64,000 nucleotides of DNA, taken from Rotaria macrura (lineage: Eukaryota > Rotifera > Eurotatoria > Philodinida > Philodinidae). The notes under the pieces are model-generated. The model did not search any database and was not told the DNA's origin. It worked only from the letters and a program-made list of their open reading frames with translations. The stretch lies in NCBI GenBank assembly GCA_900239685.1, contig OENT01000157.1, forward strand, positions 1 to 64,000, in the 5' to 3' direction. Made by a program: the position numbers and the translations under genes. Positions 48,001 to 61,056 of the stretch are shown here, piece by piece (position 1 is the first letter of the stretch; each line of letters opens with the position of its first letter).

Positions 48001-51000
48001 TCGAACTTCGTATCCAATAACTGTAAGTACGACTTGTACGATCCATTTCCTATGTGAATGAATACTGAATGAGTTGAATGAGAAGACAAATCTGTATGCT
48101 AACGAAGAGAAAACATATACAGGTCGACGTTCTAGTCTATGTCATGAAATTATTTAATTAAATTGATTTTACAGCGGATCAATCTTTAAACTATGAAAAA
48201 GTAATCAATATTATTCAATTGTTGTAATCATCGTACTCATATAGGTAACAGTCAGTAAAGATCCATCGATCAAAAATTGGCTTATTGGTTGGCGTTTCGA
48301 TGCTCAAAATGCTCCACAATATGAAGTTATCATTGAAAAAGTCGGTGCTACACAAACATATCCTGGTAAGTGAAACTAACACTTTGTCATATTCATAACT
48401 GTACTTTGATGTTTTTAGGCTTGGGTATTTCTACAATAATCGATGGTGATAATTTCGATATCAAAGTTTTAACAGGAATGAAATTTTTCAATGTCAAAGG
48501 TAGGAAGAAAAATTACTTAGATGTTTCAGTTTAATTTTTATACGTGTTATTCTTGTCCTAAATGAAATAGGCACAAAAGCAGGAGATACATTTTCTGGTC
48601 AAGTATATTCAAATGAAAATAAACCAGTCATGACAACATCTGGCACATTAACTGTTAACAGTGATGGATTTAAATTAAATAGTAAACTTGTTGACATTTC
48701 AAGCAACAAAGAAGTTTTAACATTAATAACTGATATTTCGCCTAATCGTGGCCAAGGTCTTACTATGGATATTGGTTTAACAACACCCGATAACGCTAAA
48801 TCATTTAAAATTCATTGTAAGTTTCGTTTATTAAATCCAATACATATGTGTTTAAAGAATGTTCAAATATATGGAGTAGAAACTGATATTGATACTCATT
48901 CATCCCATTTTGATAGTAGCGAATCTTGTTAATTTTCGAAGATCGAACATATAAAAATGGTTTTTGTTCTTACAATTTATACGATTCACTTTATGCCTTA
49001 TTGCGTTTCTGCATGATCAAGCAGACGTATGATGACGAAATATTTTCTAGAAAAAATTCTTTGCACACAAACATAATACTTTCGAAAAAAAATAGAATCT
49101 ATATTAAAATAAAATGTAATGCTGTCTTTTATTCTTTCCTTTAGTTCATGGTGATTTATATAAACCAGATTCAAAACTCTTTCATATTAAGGGAGATTTT
49201 AATCTCGGTGAAGCATCCTATAGTGGAAAAGTTCATTTCGAACGTGATGATAAACATGCACGCATTGAATTACAACGTTCAATAAAACTTAGCAAGACTT
49301 CGTCACCAGCTGGATATGAATTTTTCTATGAACGTAAAACTAATAAAGACACAAGTGAAAAAACATGCAATGTTGTTGCACACGTATCATTACAAAATCC
49401 AATGCGTGATACACCGGTGAAATTGTTTAATTTTAAATCAGATTTTACTCTTACAGGCGATTCATCCACTGCAACACTTCAAAGTGCACTTGATTTTCTT
49501 ATATTGACACGTAGTCCACCAGTACATGAAAAAATCGAACTCGATTATGTGAGAACATCAGTACGAACAAAAGATGAATCAAAACGTTTACTATCACCAA
49601 CAGCTAATTTGAAAATTCAACTTAAAACAAAATCCAATGTTTTCAATTTTCTTCTCGATCATCGTCACAAAATGAGTTCGGAAGTATCGAAAAAAGGTTT
49701 GTTTCATCACATATCTGTAGTTGTTTGCCCTTCTGTTTTTCAAACGGGAGAACACTTTCTATTCATGATTCGCTGTGACATAGCATCGACGATTTCATTT
49801 GCAACAATCGAGCATGTCGAGTTTTTGTCAACGAATCTATTCTATTCGTAAAGTCAACTTTCATTTAAAATATTTTTGTAATCTATTTAGCTTACGCAGG
49901 ATATAGAATCAGGATCTACATCAATACTCTGTTTTAAACATCTTCACAATGAAATAGTTTGACAGAAATTGTTTTTTTGCTGCAAACGGACAGATTTGTT
50001 ATCTTCTAGACTAAACATTATGCTTTTGAATCGATATAGATTAAAATGAATTCAGTATAGTATTTTTCAGTTGAGAAAATCCTTATATAGATAACTTGAT
50101 AATTTTTTTATTATAGCTTGGCCGATGAACTATCATCGGGACAGGTTGACTTAAGAACTTAATTAATAATTCATATTCTTTAGAAATAATTAGAAAAATT
50201 CATAATCCAGTAAAATGTGAAAGAAACTGTTGTTAAACAGAAAAATCTAATAATATAAACAAAAATTTTAGATGATATTCGGAGATAGGACTTGCTTCAA
50301 ATATCGATAGGGTGAATTTAATTTTTTTAAATTGGTATTTGCCCTTTCTCAGAAACATGATCTAGTCTTTTTTTTTAATAGTCTCTTTTTTTCGACTTAT
50401 ATCGATGCAGACAAATTTATTCAGAAATCGTCGTTCGTATCAAATATTATAAAAATGATTTGATATTCCTAACATTAATCGTATAGTCCATGATTAAGAT
50501 TGTTCTCGATCACTCTCTTGCATTACTTATTTATTGATGATTTATCACGTATTTCGTTTGAAAGTAAATATCAATCAGCAATACTCTTTAACTTCCATGA
50601 TGATCTATTTCTTCTGAGTCCTAGTACTAGATCTGACAAACGTTTAAGGCTTAGCTGTCACGATTGGAGTTGGTCTAGTAAATGTTGAATAATAATCGTT
50701 CATCATGAAAACTAATAAAGATGTATATAAGACTATATTTCTATGGTTCTTCGTCAAACTGTTGCTTCTCTTCTAGGACCCTTCATGGCACCACCAACTA
50801 TCAATATCGCCAATAAGATTCATATTGCTGCTGATACAGATAAATTGATTCCTGATGCTCCACGTCCATTCGCATTTGATATCTTGTCTGATTTTGACTT
50901 CGAACTTCTCAATCAAATTAATTATAAATTTCAATATGATTTTCCTCGTCGTCAACGATCAGGATCATTCACATATCGTAGTCAAGTTGATAACATAACA

Positions 51001-54000
51001 AATAATCATTTATTTTCTGGTACCAGTCAATCGGAATTACAATGGAGCAACAAAGAAAAGACTGCTAAAGCCACCGGTAATTTTGTAATTTGTATTCTCT
51101 CACGTTCATTAAAATCACATTGGGATATTGATACCAATCTTGTTCCTGATCCGAATGATATGGAACTTGATTTCAATATTCGTTTTGATCAACAACCTAA
51201 GAAAGATTCACGGACATCAATGGCTGTTGCATATGATGTTAAATTGAAAGCACTCAAACATCAACTATTTCAATTGATCGATTTAAATGGTAATCTAACA
51301 AAACAATTCGGTAAATTCGAAACATTCAATTCTTTTGCTATACGAATGAATAAACGATTGAAAGAAGTTAATATAAATGCTATTCTTCATCGTAATCAAA
51401 CTGGTGATGGTTCATTAAAGACACATGTTTCATTTTCATTACCATTTAAAAATCTACCATATATTACACATGAATTTCAATTGAAACGCTCATTGTCAAA
51501 TGGCCCAATTAATTATATTGGATCAAAATTACTTGCTAAGCCAGTTCTTTCACATGATCTTAAAATCAATATTGATCGTACAACAGATAATCAGCTACCA
51601 TATGTACAAGTTAGAAATGAATTTGAATATTTACGTGCCAATGGAGATAGTTTATTTGGTCTATCGAAAGTCGATGTAAAACGTTGGTCAACATTACATT
51701 CGTTAGGTGTCTTCAAACGTAATAGTGATCTATTACATAAACATTCAATCGGTTATATATTTTCAAGTAAAACAAGAAAAGTTGCATTATCTTTATTAAG
51801 TCCACAACTATCTGGAAATCCATTAAGTCTTATCGGAGAATTGACAATTGATCGAGAAAATCGTATTGGTAAAATGAAATGGCCACAAGAATTCGGTCTT
51901 CAGTTTGAATTCGGTACACCGTTAACAAATTTAACTGGATTTCAGGTTTATTACAATTTACCTATGTTTAATAAAGAAAAGAGTCGAAACGTTGATGGAT
52001 CACTTAAATTTAAACTTGCTTCACCGGTAAGAAAGATCAAATGTTTATTTTCTTAGATTAAATTCAATTGATTATGGTTTTTTTCCCCTGTGATAGAATG
52101 TTGCACCAATCAGTTTCTATGCCCATAGCGAAGGTTCACTTAGTACAACACTTCATGTTATTAAATCTTTAAATATCGGTGATGATATCGCTTTGAATAC
52201 TCTATTGACAGCTCAGTACAATCCTCAATTAATAAGTCAAGTAAGCTCATCGATAAGTTCAAAATACTATGGAACAGAATTTCAAAATTCTTTTCATGCA
52301 CTATTTAAACAACATCAAATTATTGTACGCGGTATTTTAAATACAACATATAATCAAGATTATAATTATGAAATGGATATCGGTTTTGATTCTGATTTAC
52401 TTACGGGACATATTGAAAGAACCGATGGACAAGATGCAACGGTTTCAGATATCGATGCTAAAAAATGTGTGGCAACCGGTAAATATAGTCGTTGCTATAA
52501 AGGTGATATCGTCGTTCAAGTAAGCAAGACTGGTGTAACAAATAAGGGCACGTTCGATTTTAGTTGGGGTCGTGAAACAGCTAAATTAGATATTCAAGTA
52601 CCAAATCATGTTGAGCTTAAAGTTGATCATGCACATAATGGTCGTATACGTGACGATGATTTTAATTCGAAAACAACTATTGAAGGAAAATTATTACAAG
52701 CCGATAAACAAGGTTCATTCAGTTATTCTGGTTCTGTTGAAAAAGAAGATGGTAAATGGAACAATGTAGAAATTCAAACTTCATCAACAGATGTACAAAC
52801 AGGAGAAAAATCGTTAGCTACAATGATTCGTTTAAATCAAAAAGTAACTGATAAACTCTTAGGAAAATATCAACGAAAAATGGATGTTAAACTTGAACGT
52901 AAAGGTAAGATTGATTTGATTCGTCAGAAAGAACTAATGAACTGAAAGAGAAAAAGATTCATCTATCAGTTGACATACGCATGGATATTCATGTTTAGGT
53001 CATCCGGTTGTTGTTTGGTCAAGTGATTCAGTCAGTTGTCCCAATAATCCATCAAATGTTGTTTATGGTATATGTCAAACAGCCACATTCAACATGAAAG
53101 TAAGTAATCTATTAATACAACGTCTCCGACAACGTCTTCAATTGCCAACTGATCCAAACTTATCAAATCCCATGGGCCATGTTCCATATGATGGTACATT
53201 AAATTTAGATTTTAAATACGATCCTAAATTAGGTCCACATACAGTTAAATTTGATTTGAATCGTATGAGTAACGATGCTGTTGATATTGATCTTACATAC
53301 CAAGCAAGAACTGAAGACGGTCCAATGAGTATTGATTTGAAAGCCAATCTACCAAGAAAAAATCCTATAACTGTGAAGTATCAGGAAACACGTCTTACAA
53401 CTAAAACTTTTAATGGCATATTAAAATATTCCTTTAATGCCAATGATAATTCAGCTGAAAAAACCTACCAATGTGATGTTGATCGACCTGATGCTGGAGA
53501 TGTTTCGATAACTTGTGTAGGCGAACGAACAACATTGACTATTGATTTTGATCGCAGTGCTGGAAAATCAAAGGCATACATTGATTTTAATCGATTCATA
53601 GGGGAACGTATTGGATACGCAGCTAGACGTAATCCAGTAACAAAAGAACTTGATTTTACTCTATATACATTCGTTAATGCTTGGAATGTAAAACGACAAC
53701 CTGGAAAATCCACTGTAATTTCAGTTAAACAGAAAAACCAAGAAATTTTACGTGTTGAAGCAATAAAAGAGATCAATCGTGAAATTCTATTCAAAATTTC
53801 ACCTGCCAATGTTCATCTCAAGTGAGACATTTTTTCGCTTTATTTTTATCTATTTCAAGACAGGAACAAAAAGAACATTTCAGTTTTAAACTGTTACTAA
53901 TTGATTGACTTACAATTTTCAAATTAAAGAAAAATTAATATTCTTAACATGACCATAAACTGATAATTGCTTATCCTTTATAGGCTTAAATATAACGATG

Positions 54001-57000
54001 GTTCAACAGTAGCTGCATTGACACAAACACATCCTCAGCCCCGAAGTCTTCTCACAATCACAGCTGATTGTGCTCGTATTCGTCATTATTTACCATCGTT
54101 ACGTAATCAAAACCGACCGTCATATGATATTGATGAATCAGTATCAACAACACAAAAACCATTATTTGAAATTGCATTAGATACTCATATTGTACTTTCA
54201 ATTTCACAAGCTATTGGTAAAGTTGCTTCACATAATGGTCGTTATGGTTTAGATACAATTAAGAAAGCATTTAAATTACAAATCGGTGATGCACCTTTAA
54301 CTGTTTATAATATTCAACATTGGAAGACTCATTTCGAAAATACTGAATTACCTGAAAGTTATTCAGTACGTATTGTGAATGATGTTAATGGAAATAGTGT
54401 TCAATTGGCATCAAATCGATGGAATGAACATCGATTAGTGGCTACATTGAGTCATTCGTTTGATGGTGGTAAAACATTAACAACTGACTTGAAATTGGAT
54501 CGTAACTATGGACTTCAAGTTGGTTCAGTTTACTTTTTCCATAGCTTAGGCTATCGAAATATGGAAGGTGCCAAGCAACTTCGAGTAAATAAATGATTTT
54601 GTTCTCTCATTGTGACTTCCGTTTTGAATACGCTTGCTTTTAGAATTTCACTCGTCAATTTATTTGTGAACATTTGAAAAAAGATTTACGTGAAACAAGT
54701 TTGTTTGAATTCTTAAAAGTTGTTCGAGCACGCTTACGATCTACTTTGGAGAAAGATTATGCAGCTGTTAAAGAGATTGTGACTTCATGGAGTAATGAAC
54801 CACAATATAGCTTTCTACGACAATATTCGTAAGTGAAAAACTAGATTTTAATGAATCACAGAGTAATTTAAGATGATGATCGATATTAATAATAGTGATG
54901 AGTTCTGAGAGAGGAAAACATAAAAATGTCGATCTAGAACTTGTTGTGATGAATTAGTGAATCAGGATTCAAAAAATAAGTGTCTATTTTTGGATTAATG
55001 TGTAATATGAGTTACTGTTCGATAGTAGATTTAGTAGTTCAATATCGTTCTTTGAACTATAAATTGGTATAACTTCGAATGGACAGTCATCCTGAAGCAG
55101 AAGCTTTTTACTTCCTACTTCTGTTCGAGCACAGAAACAGATAAATTCAATGCCGTATATTGTGGATACAGTCGAATCATATGAAAGCAATTTAGACTCA
55201 TTACGTCGTAAATTGATAGCGAGCAACATGATTTCTCAGCTTTGGTCACTCGAAGTATTTTCGAATAATTGGAAAGAACTGTAAACATATATTTGACAAG
55301 TGATTCACTTTATTATAGGACTTCGAACTTTGTTCCGATTCAGATTCAGAACTTTTGAATCTGGCCTACACTCTTAATAACTTTTAAGGATTGATGTCAT
55401 TAATACAGAATAGAAGTATATTGATAAATAATACCTCATTCTAAACGACGAACTATTTCGTTTTTGTATTTCATCGAGGGTTTATTGAAAGGAGAAAGAA
55501 GAGGGTGTGGCATAAAATAGATAAACAGAAACAAGCGATTTGACGTAACTAATAGCATCTGCAATGTATGCCATATTTCAGCGCTTCCTTGAAATCCATA
55601 TTTTGTTCCACGCAAAATCTCTCTTCGTCATCGTTTATTCTTATTGAATGAGTAGTCCATGGCATCTGAGATATGATATTAGACATCTTGAAATACACAA
55701 AAGAATGTTCTAATGTTTTTAAAATATAGGTATCTATTCAAATGGTACATCTCCTATGAAGTTTTGTTTTGTTTTTCTTAGTGCTCGTCTCGGTTTACCT
55801 GAGTTCTTTGAAAAATACCCAACATACGTTGAAGCTTCAAATCGTGCATTTGCTATTCTTTATGAACGTTCTTTACAACGTCAAGAATTCTGGCGTAGTC
55901 GTATCGAAGCTATTCTTAATGATAATCGTCTTCAAGATTTATCTAAACGAGTACAAGCACGTCGTTTAGAAATAGTTAAAACTCTATTGGCTCTGTCAGA
56001 AAAAGCTCTCGATCGATACCTACCAAAAGTCGACCAATCTAATGTGAATGAACGGATAGCTAATTTTGTTCGAAAACTAGTAGCAGGTTTCGAACAAATA
56101 TCCAAACAAAAGGCTGTACAATTCAAAGCAGTCTTTAAAGCTATTGATGATGCAAGTAAAGGTGAAAATAATAGATGGTTTCGAACATTAGTTGCTGATA
56201 TTAATTCGAATGCAGTTGCTGCAGCGACTGATGCTGAATTAGCGAAAGTAATCAAAAAAGCGGGTGAATCATCTAGATTATTGATTGACAATTTACAAAA
56301 ACTTTCCCAACGTATTAATAAACGAAGAGAAGCTATCCGAGAACGTGTTAAAAATGCTATTCGACATATTCCAAAGGTGAATTCATCACTCCATATAGAA
56401 TTTTCTTCTAATCATGTGTTTTTATTATTATTAGGCATTTGTGAACGATACACATGTAGAACTATTGTTTCCAGTTGGACGTCGACCAGCTAGTTATACT
56501 GGAAGAAGTGAATTAATACTTGGTCTTGGTAGTCTACTCCGAAATCGTGATCAAGCATTTGATACAATTCGTTCTGTATTAGTAAATCGTTTACAAACAC
56601 GCTCTGAAACACGGGAAAATTATTTGAAAGCACTCCATGCACTTTCTAAACGTTTATTCAAACGCAATCCATCATTAGTACCTGAGTACACCGCTGTTAT
56701 AGCACATACTGGAGAGGCGATTGATTTACATGGCGATTACATATACCTTAATCCAACATGTGATCACGTTTTAACACATGATTTCGCTGATTTAAAATTC
56801 TCATTTCGTTTAATTAACGGTAAAGTCTACTCTGGAATACCGAATCTCGAAGAAATAAAAGAATTCGAATGTTCAAACACTGGTCGTGTTCAACTTTGCA
56901 ATCATGGATATTATTCTACCATTAATGTACCAATGCACTATGGTTGGTTAAAAAGAAAAATCATAAATTGATCGCTGTATTTTTTCTTTAATGTCTTGTC

Positions 57001-57328
57001 ATTCATTTAGGTGGTCGTGTTGATGGCGCCCTCGGTGATGTACGTGATCGCAGTGGTTCGGGCGATGAAAATCTCAGCCGTTGGTTACTACAAGCATGTC
57101 CAGCTGCAACACTTAGTCAACCACAACCAAGTGCAGGATCAATTCCTGAATGTTACAGTGACAATGATGTGAGCAAAAGTTTGATTTCATGTTCATTAAT
57201 AATTTTTTTTTCTTTTTCGAAACTAGGATAAACAAGAATTTTGTGAAAATTTTGTTTACAGAGGTACAAGCAGCGGGCGTAATAAACAGCTCTTAGTTAC
57301 TCAAGCAATTGCCGCAAGTCAATACTGA
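42052..57328 (+). CDS. Large lipid transfer protein (apolipophorin/vitellogenin class), 26 exons, 3009 aa
   Basis: Secreted lipoprotein carrying lipid in body fluid or to eggs. Exons: 42052-42097, 42148-42210, 42273-42424, 42477-42710, 42767-42928, 42995-43283, 43353-43575, 44773-45034, 45090-45509, 46687-47127, 47180-47526, 47596-47775, 47842-48022, 48245-48365, 48419-48499, 48571-48816, 49145-49696, 50777-52026, 52097-52904, 52999-53821, 53984-54584, 54644-54828, 55782-56376, 56435-56942, 57011-57168, 57227-57328. Signal peptide 1 to about 22 (ends ASA). The vitellogenin-N lipid-binding module follows (GSLVYQYKTEV near residue 45; helical repeats in exons 7-10), then long beta-sheet repeats. 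A C-terminal helical part ends in a degenerate von Willebrand D-like domain (NPTCDHVLTHDF ... GGRVDGALGD). Exon 6 has an Asp/His-rich stretch. Overall size resembles apolipophorin precursors (over 3000 aa) rather than vitellogenins; no poly-Ser phosvitin. PRRQRS near residue 1394 is only a possible furin site. Confidence 0.9.
43949..43968. repeat. (TC)n microsatellite in lipid-transfer protein intron 7
   Basis: A run of about ten TC dinucleotides inside the 1.2-kb intron 43576-44772. A short GGG/CCC hairpin (AAAAGGG ... CCCTTTT) lies at about 43620 in the same intron. Confidence 0.8.
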
Positions 57329-57506
57329 TCACAAATATATACAAATGCAATACAAAAAAAAACAATCAAGTTTTTCGTCGTTTTAGTTTATTTTATGTAG
57401 TTACTTCTAATACAGTCTATTTAACCATATTCTGTTCCGGAAAAATCAACCTTCATTTTTCATGTGCCTGTTTTCTCAATTTTCTTACGTAGCTATCATA
57501 GATTGA

Positions 57507-57512
57507 AATAAA
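57507..57512 (+). terminator. Poly(A) signal candidate of the lipid-transfer protein gene
   Basis: AATAAA about 180 bases after the stop codon at 57326-57328; the first canonical signal downstream. Confidence 0.55.
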
Positions 57513-59252
57513 TACGATTAAGGAAAACAATTCAATATGTTCGATTGTTTTTCATTGAAACTATGCTGTGCAACATAAAACAAAATTTTTTAAAACGACA
57601 CGTGTAAAGCTAATGATCAGCAATCGATATTATTTTAACAGTTAACAGGAACATTGCAGCAAGCTTAAAGAAAGTATACAAGATAAAACCGTTCATCTTA
57701 TTGTTGTTCATGTCTTTTCAATGAATACATTCGTATAAATGTTTTTAGATATTTTTTTTAATTTTGAAGATAAATAGCATGTTTATTAGTCTAGATATAC
57801 CATTCGTCTTTATGAACACTATCGTCATGCGTTATTCTATACCTATTAAAGTGCAAATACAAATTTCAACTAGATCAACTTGTACGAACCATGAATCGAT
57901 TAAAAAGATCATCTGCCATAAAATTTATTATATGATCCTTTGTTGTTACGAACTTAATCATAGTCCAAAGATGCACAAGAGAAATATTGAGGTACAGCAG
58001 CAAAATATTCATGATCTAAATAAAACATTATTTATATTCATGTTATAAACTATCGCTATTTTAAATAGAGGAAGCCTAATTTTGTCACAAAAACATGATA
58101 AATAATAGAATAATTTCAATATTTCTCAGTCTTAATTAGCACAATATCAATAAACTCTACTAAATTCTATCCATAAACATGAATAATTATTCAATGATGA
58201 CTGGTCAAGCACCATGATAACAATTTATTGTATGACGAAAACATAGTTGTCGTGCATCACTTGCATTTGAAAAGGACAGAATCGAGCGTCTTTTTAGTAA
58301 CGCTTTCTATTATGAATCCAAAGAAAATGAGAAGCCGAACAATAATACGGAATGATTGTTTTTGATAGAATATACACTGATTTCATGATCTTGCCATCTA
58401 TTGGTACTCTCATACTTCATAACAACGATCAAAAATAATAATAATAATCACAATCTGTTGATAAAAAATAATTGGAAAAGCCTGCAAGGTCAATAAGGCA
58501 ACAAATGCGAATAAAAATTGAATCAGTGTATCTATAAAGAAATCCGATGAAGAATAAACCAAATGTAGAAAAAAAGACATGAAGCATTGATAGTTGTAAA
58601 CATTTTCAAATCACATCCATTAGAAAACATAAGACGATAAAATAAAACTGTACGTGGTCTAAATATCTAGTTTATAATTAGAATTCCACATAGAGCAGGT
58701 AAAAAAGTCACGCACGCATGAATTTACTTGTTTATTTGTAGCATATATTCGTGTTGTGCAAAATCAGTTGCTAGGGTTCTTCTAATTTACATTCTCATAG
58801 GCATGTTCTTTATTATCTTTTTCTTTTGTTCGGAAGTCACGTATGGACAATGGTTAGTAATGGAAAAGGATCATCAAAGTTTTTCACCTATCATCGTGAG
58901 CTAGAATATCAAACCAAAAGAACTATGCAACATTAACTTTAAGATTATATTTGTAGAGTGTAACGTGTTCTTGTGAAAGTTCCTTTTTCATCATTAAATC
59001 TTCTCACATTTCTATTATGTATGAATACATTAATTAATGTACGTATTTGTGACGTGCATGGATTAAAATATCTACCAGCATTTCCGAGTATGATGTTTGC
59101 TCTTTTTCATTGCATTGGATACATGTAAAATATTTGAAATCTCACATAAACGGTATTTTTAATTATTTCAAAAAAGAAAATGGAGTGATTAACAGTTAGT
59201 TGACAAAACCAAAAAACAATAGCTAATAATTAAAATTTGAAAAGACAAAAAC
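57513..59252. other. Intergenic region without supported genes
   Basis: About 1.7 kb between the convergent lipid-transfer protein and SLC35E3 genes. The frame 57764..58048 (94 codons) has no recognisable motif. AT-rich, with short A and AAT runs only. Confidence 0.5.
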
Positions 59253-59258
59253 TTTATT
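59253..59258 (-). terminator. Poly(A) signal of SLC35E3
   Basis: TTTATT on the plus strand, that is AATAAA on the minus strand, about 90 bases past the stop codon at 59348. Confidence 0.6.
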
Positions 59259-59347
59259 ATCACCACAAAGACATGAAGTCAGTGATATATAATGTCGTAT
59301 ATATATATATTGGACTAGAAACCAAAGGTAACTTTACATCACTATTA

Positions 59348-61056
59348 TCATTTCGTAACTTTTCTAATATACTTAAAATAGGAATATGTAAAAACGCCGA
59401 ACATTGTAAAAGCTAATCCAAACTGCTGTTGTAAATTGAATGACTCATGAAATAGAGTCGAACCAACAAGTATAATTAATAATGTTTTGGAATGTCCAAT
59501 CATGTTGTATGCCACAGGAGATAAATTTCCAATAACCCAAAAAATACTCATGTTAACAAAAAAAGCAACAATACCACAAACTAAAATGAGTACAATGGTA
59601 TTGTAATTGATAAATTTTTCCAAACTCATTATAGGTTCAAAAAACGGAACAATAAATAAAAGTAATAAACCAGAAAGGGGTGATTGATAAAACAATAATT
59701 GTAATGCATCACAATTGTAAATTTTTTGATAATGTTCAACAAGTATCTGATGAAAGGCAGTAAATAATACAGACATCAGGGCACCTCAAATGAGAGAAAA
59801 ACCAATATTGAAATAGATTTACAAAAAGAATGTAAAATAATATAAAATCTTACAAATAAAACCGAACATATTGAGTTGTAAATCATAGTAAGTACTAATT
59901 AATGTTCCCACAAGAATAGGTAGGAAAGAAAGCACGATTGGTATCGAGTAATGTGCATTAAAAAATAACCAACTTATAATCATAACGGCTAGAAGTAAAA
60001 GGAGAGGTGACAAAATGTCACAAATATAGATGATTGATTCATTTCTATATATATATATATCAAGGAATGTTTATCATATATATGTACGACTATAATTTTC
60101 AATGCCAATTCAAGTGCATAGTAAATTAAGAACTTAGATGTAGATAGAACCCTAGCGATCAGAGTATTGAAATACTTCGACTGGAAACATTCATGATGAA
60201 ATCAGCACGAATGTATGGTGAGTAGAACTTTAAAAGGCATGAGTACGACTTTTTAGCATTAATTGTAACTAACATTTTTATATGATCGTCATTCGTTCAA
60301 CGATTCTCCGATTAGATATGCATTCATTTAGGAAATAAAAAATTCCGTTTTTACTGTCTAAATTTAAATTTATTCGTATTCTTCTGACGAGTCTCAACCT
60401 CATATATATATATATATATAATAAATTAACAGTAGGAATACATTTAAAAACAAAATCACACTCTAACTCACTTGGTGTAACTTGTAATTTAATGAGTTGA
60501 TATGTGCCAACAGTATTGTATTGCAACGAAAGGTTGCTAAATGCAATGAAACCACTAAAGCATATCGATACAGGTATCATATGTAGAATGGGTAAGCGTA
60601 CATATCTAAATAATTTTGCTTGTAGACAAATAAGTAAAAGAAAAAATGTAATGAAAAAATTTATCGTTGTCAATGTTAAATTTGGGAAATGATGTTTCAC
60701 ATAGATCCTATAAGGCAGTAAAAGAAAAAAACGAATGGATTTGGAGTTTTACTTTTCAAATGTCTTTCGTCGTACCATTTCGATAAATTAATGACAAGAA
60801 TTGAAGAAATAAAATTTATTAAAAAGATGAATGTTGACAAAAAGCATCTTTTTTCAGTAGTACGTTGATTAGAACTTTCTTGTTTGCATTGTTTGGCCGA
60901 TATTGATGAATTATTGATTAAAATCATAGTTGATGACGTATCTAGTATTTCTGTTGACGATAATATTTCATTATTAGAATTATTTGATGAAAGATGAATA
61001 GAGATATCTTTATGAAAATCTTTTCTCTGGTCCTTTCTAAGATGAGAATAAGACAT
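59348..61056 (-). CDS. SLC35E3: SLC35E3-type nucleotide-sugar/triose-phosphate transporter, 4 exons
   Basis: Exons 61056-60776, 60707-60472, 59988-59854 and 59784-59348; introns of 68, 483 and 69 bp; 362 residues. A multi-pass membrane carrier of the SLC35E/TPT family, expected in Golgi or ER membranes; the substrate of this subfamily is not settled. Family signature along the chain: NLSKWIYVKHHFPNLTLT, FSNLSLQYNTVGTYQL, PILVGTLISTYYDLQLNMFG, LQLLFYQSPLSGLLLL with PFFEP, and NLSPVAYNMIGHSKTLLI. These match vertebrate SLC35E3 in order. A polar, Ser/Asn/Lys-rich N-terminal extension of about 70 residues precedes the first membrane segment and is longer than in the human protein. The 483-bp intron holds an (AT)n run. 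Confidence 0.93.
60402..60422. repeat. (AT)n microsatellite in SLC35E3 intron
   Basis: About ten AT dinucleotides within the intron 59989-60471; a second TA run lies at about 60046-60060. Confidence 0.8.

Noticed and set aside
53138..53809. Long antisense frames over the lipid-transfer protein (also 55932..56291)
   Set aside because: They are shadows of well-supported coding exons on the plus strand.
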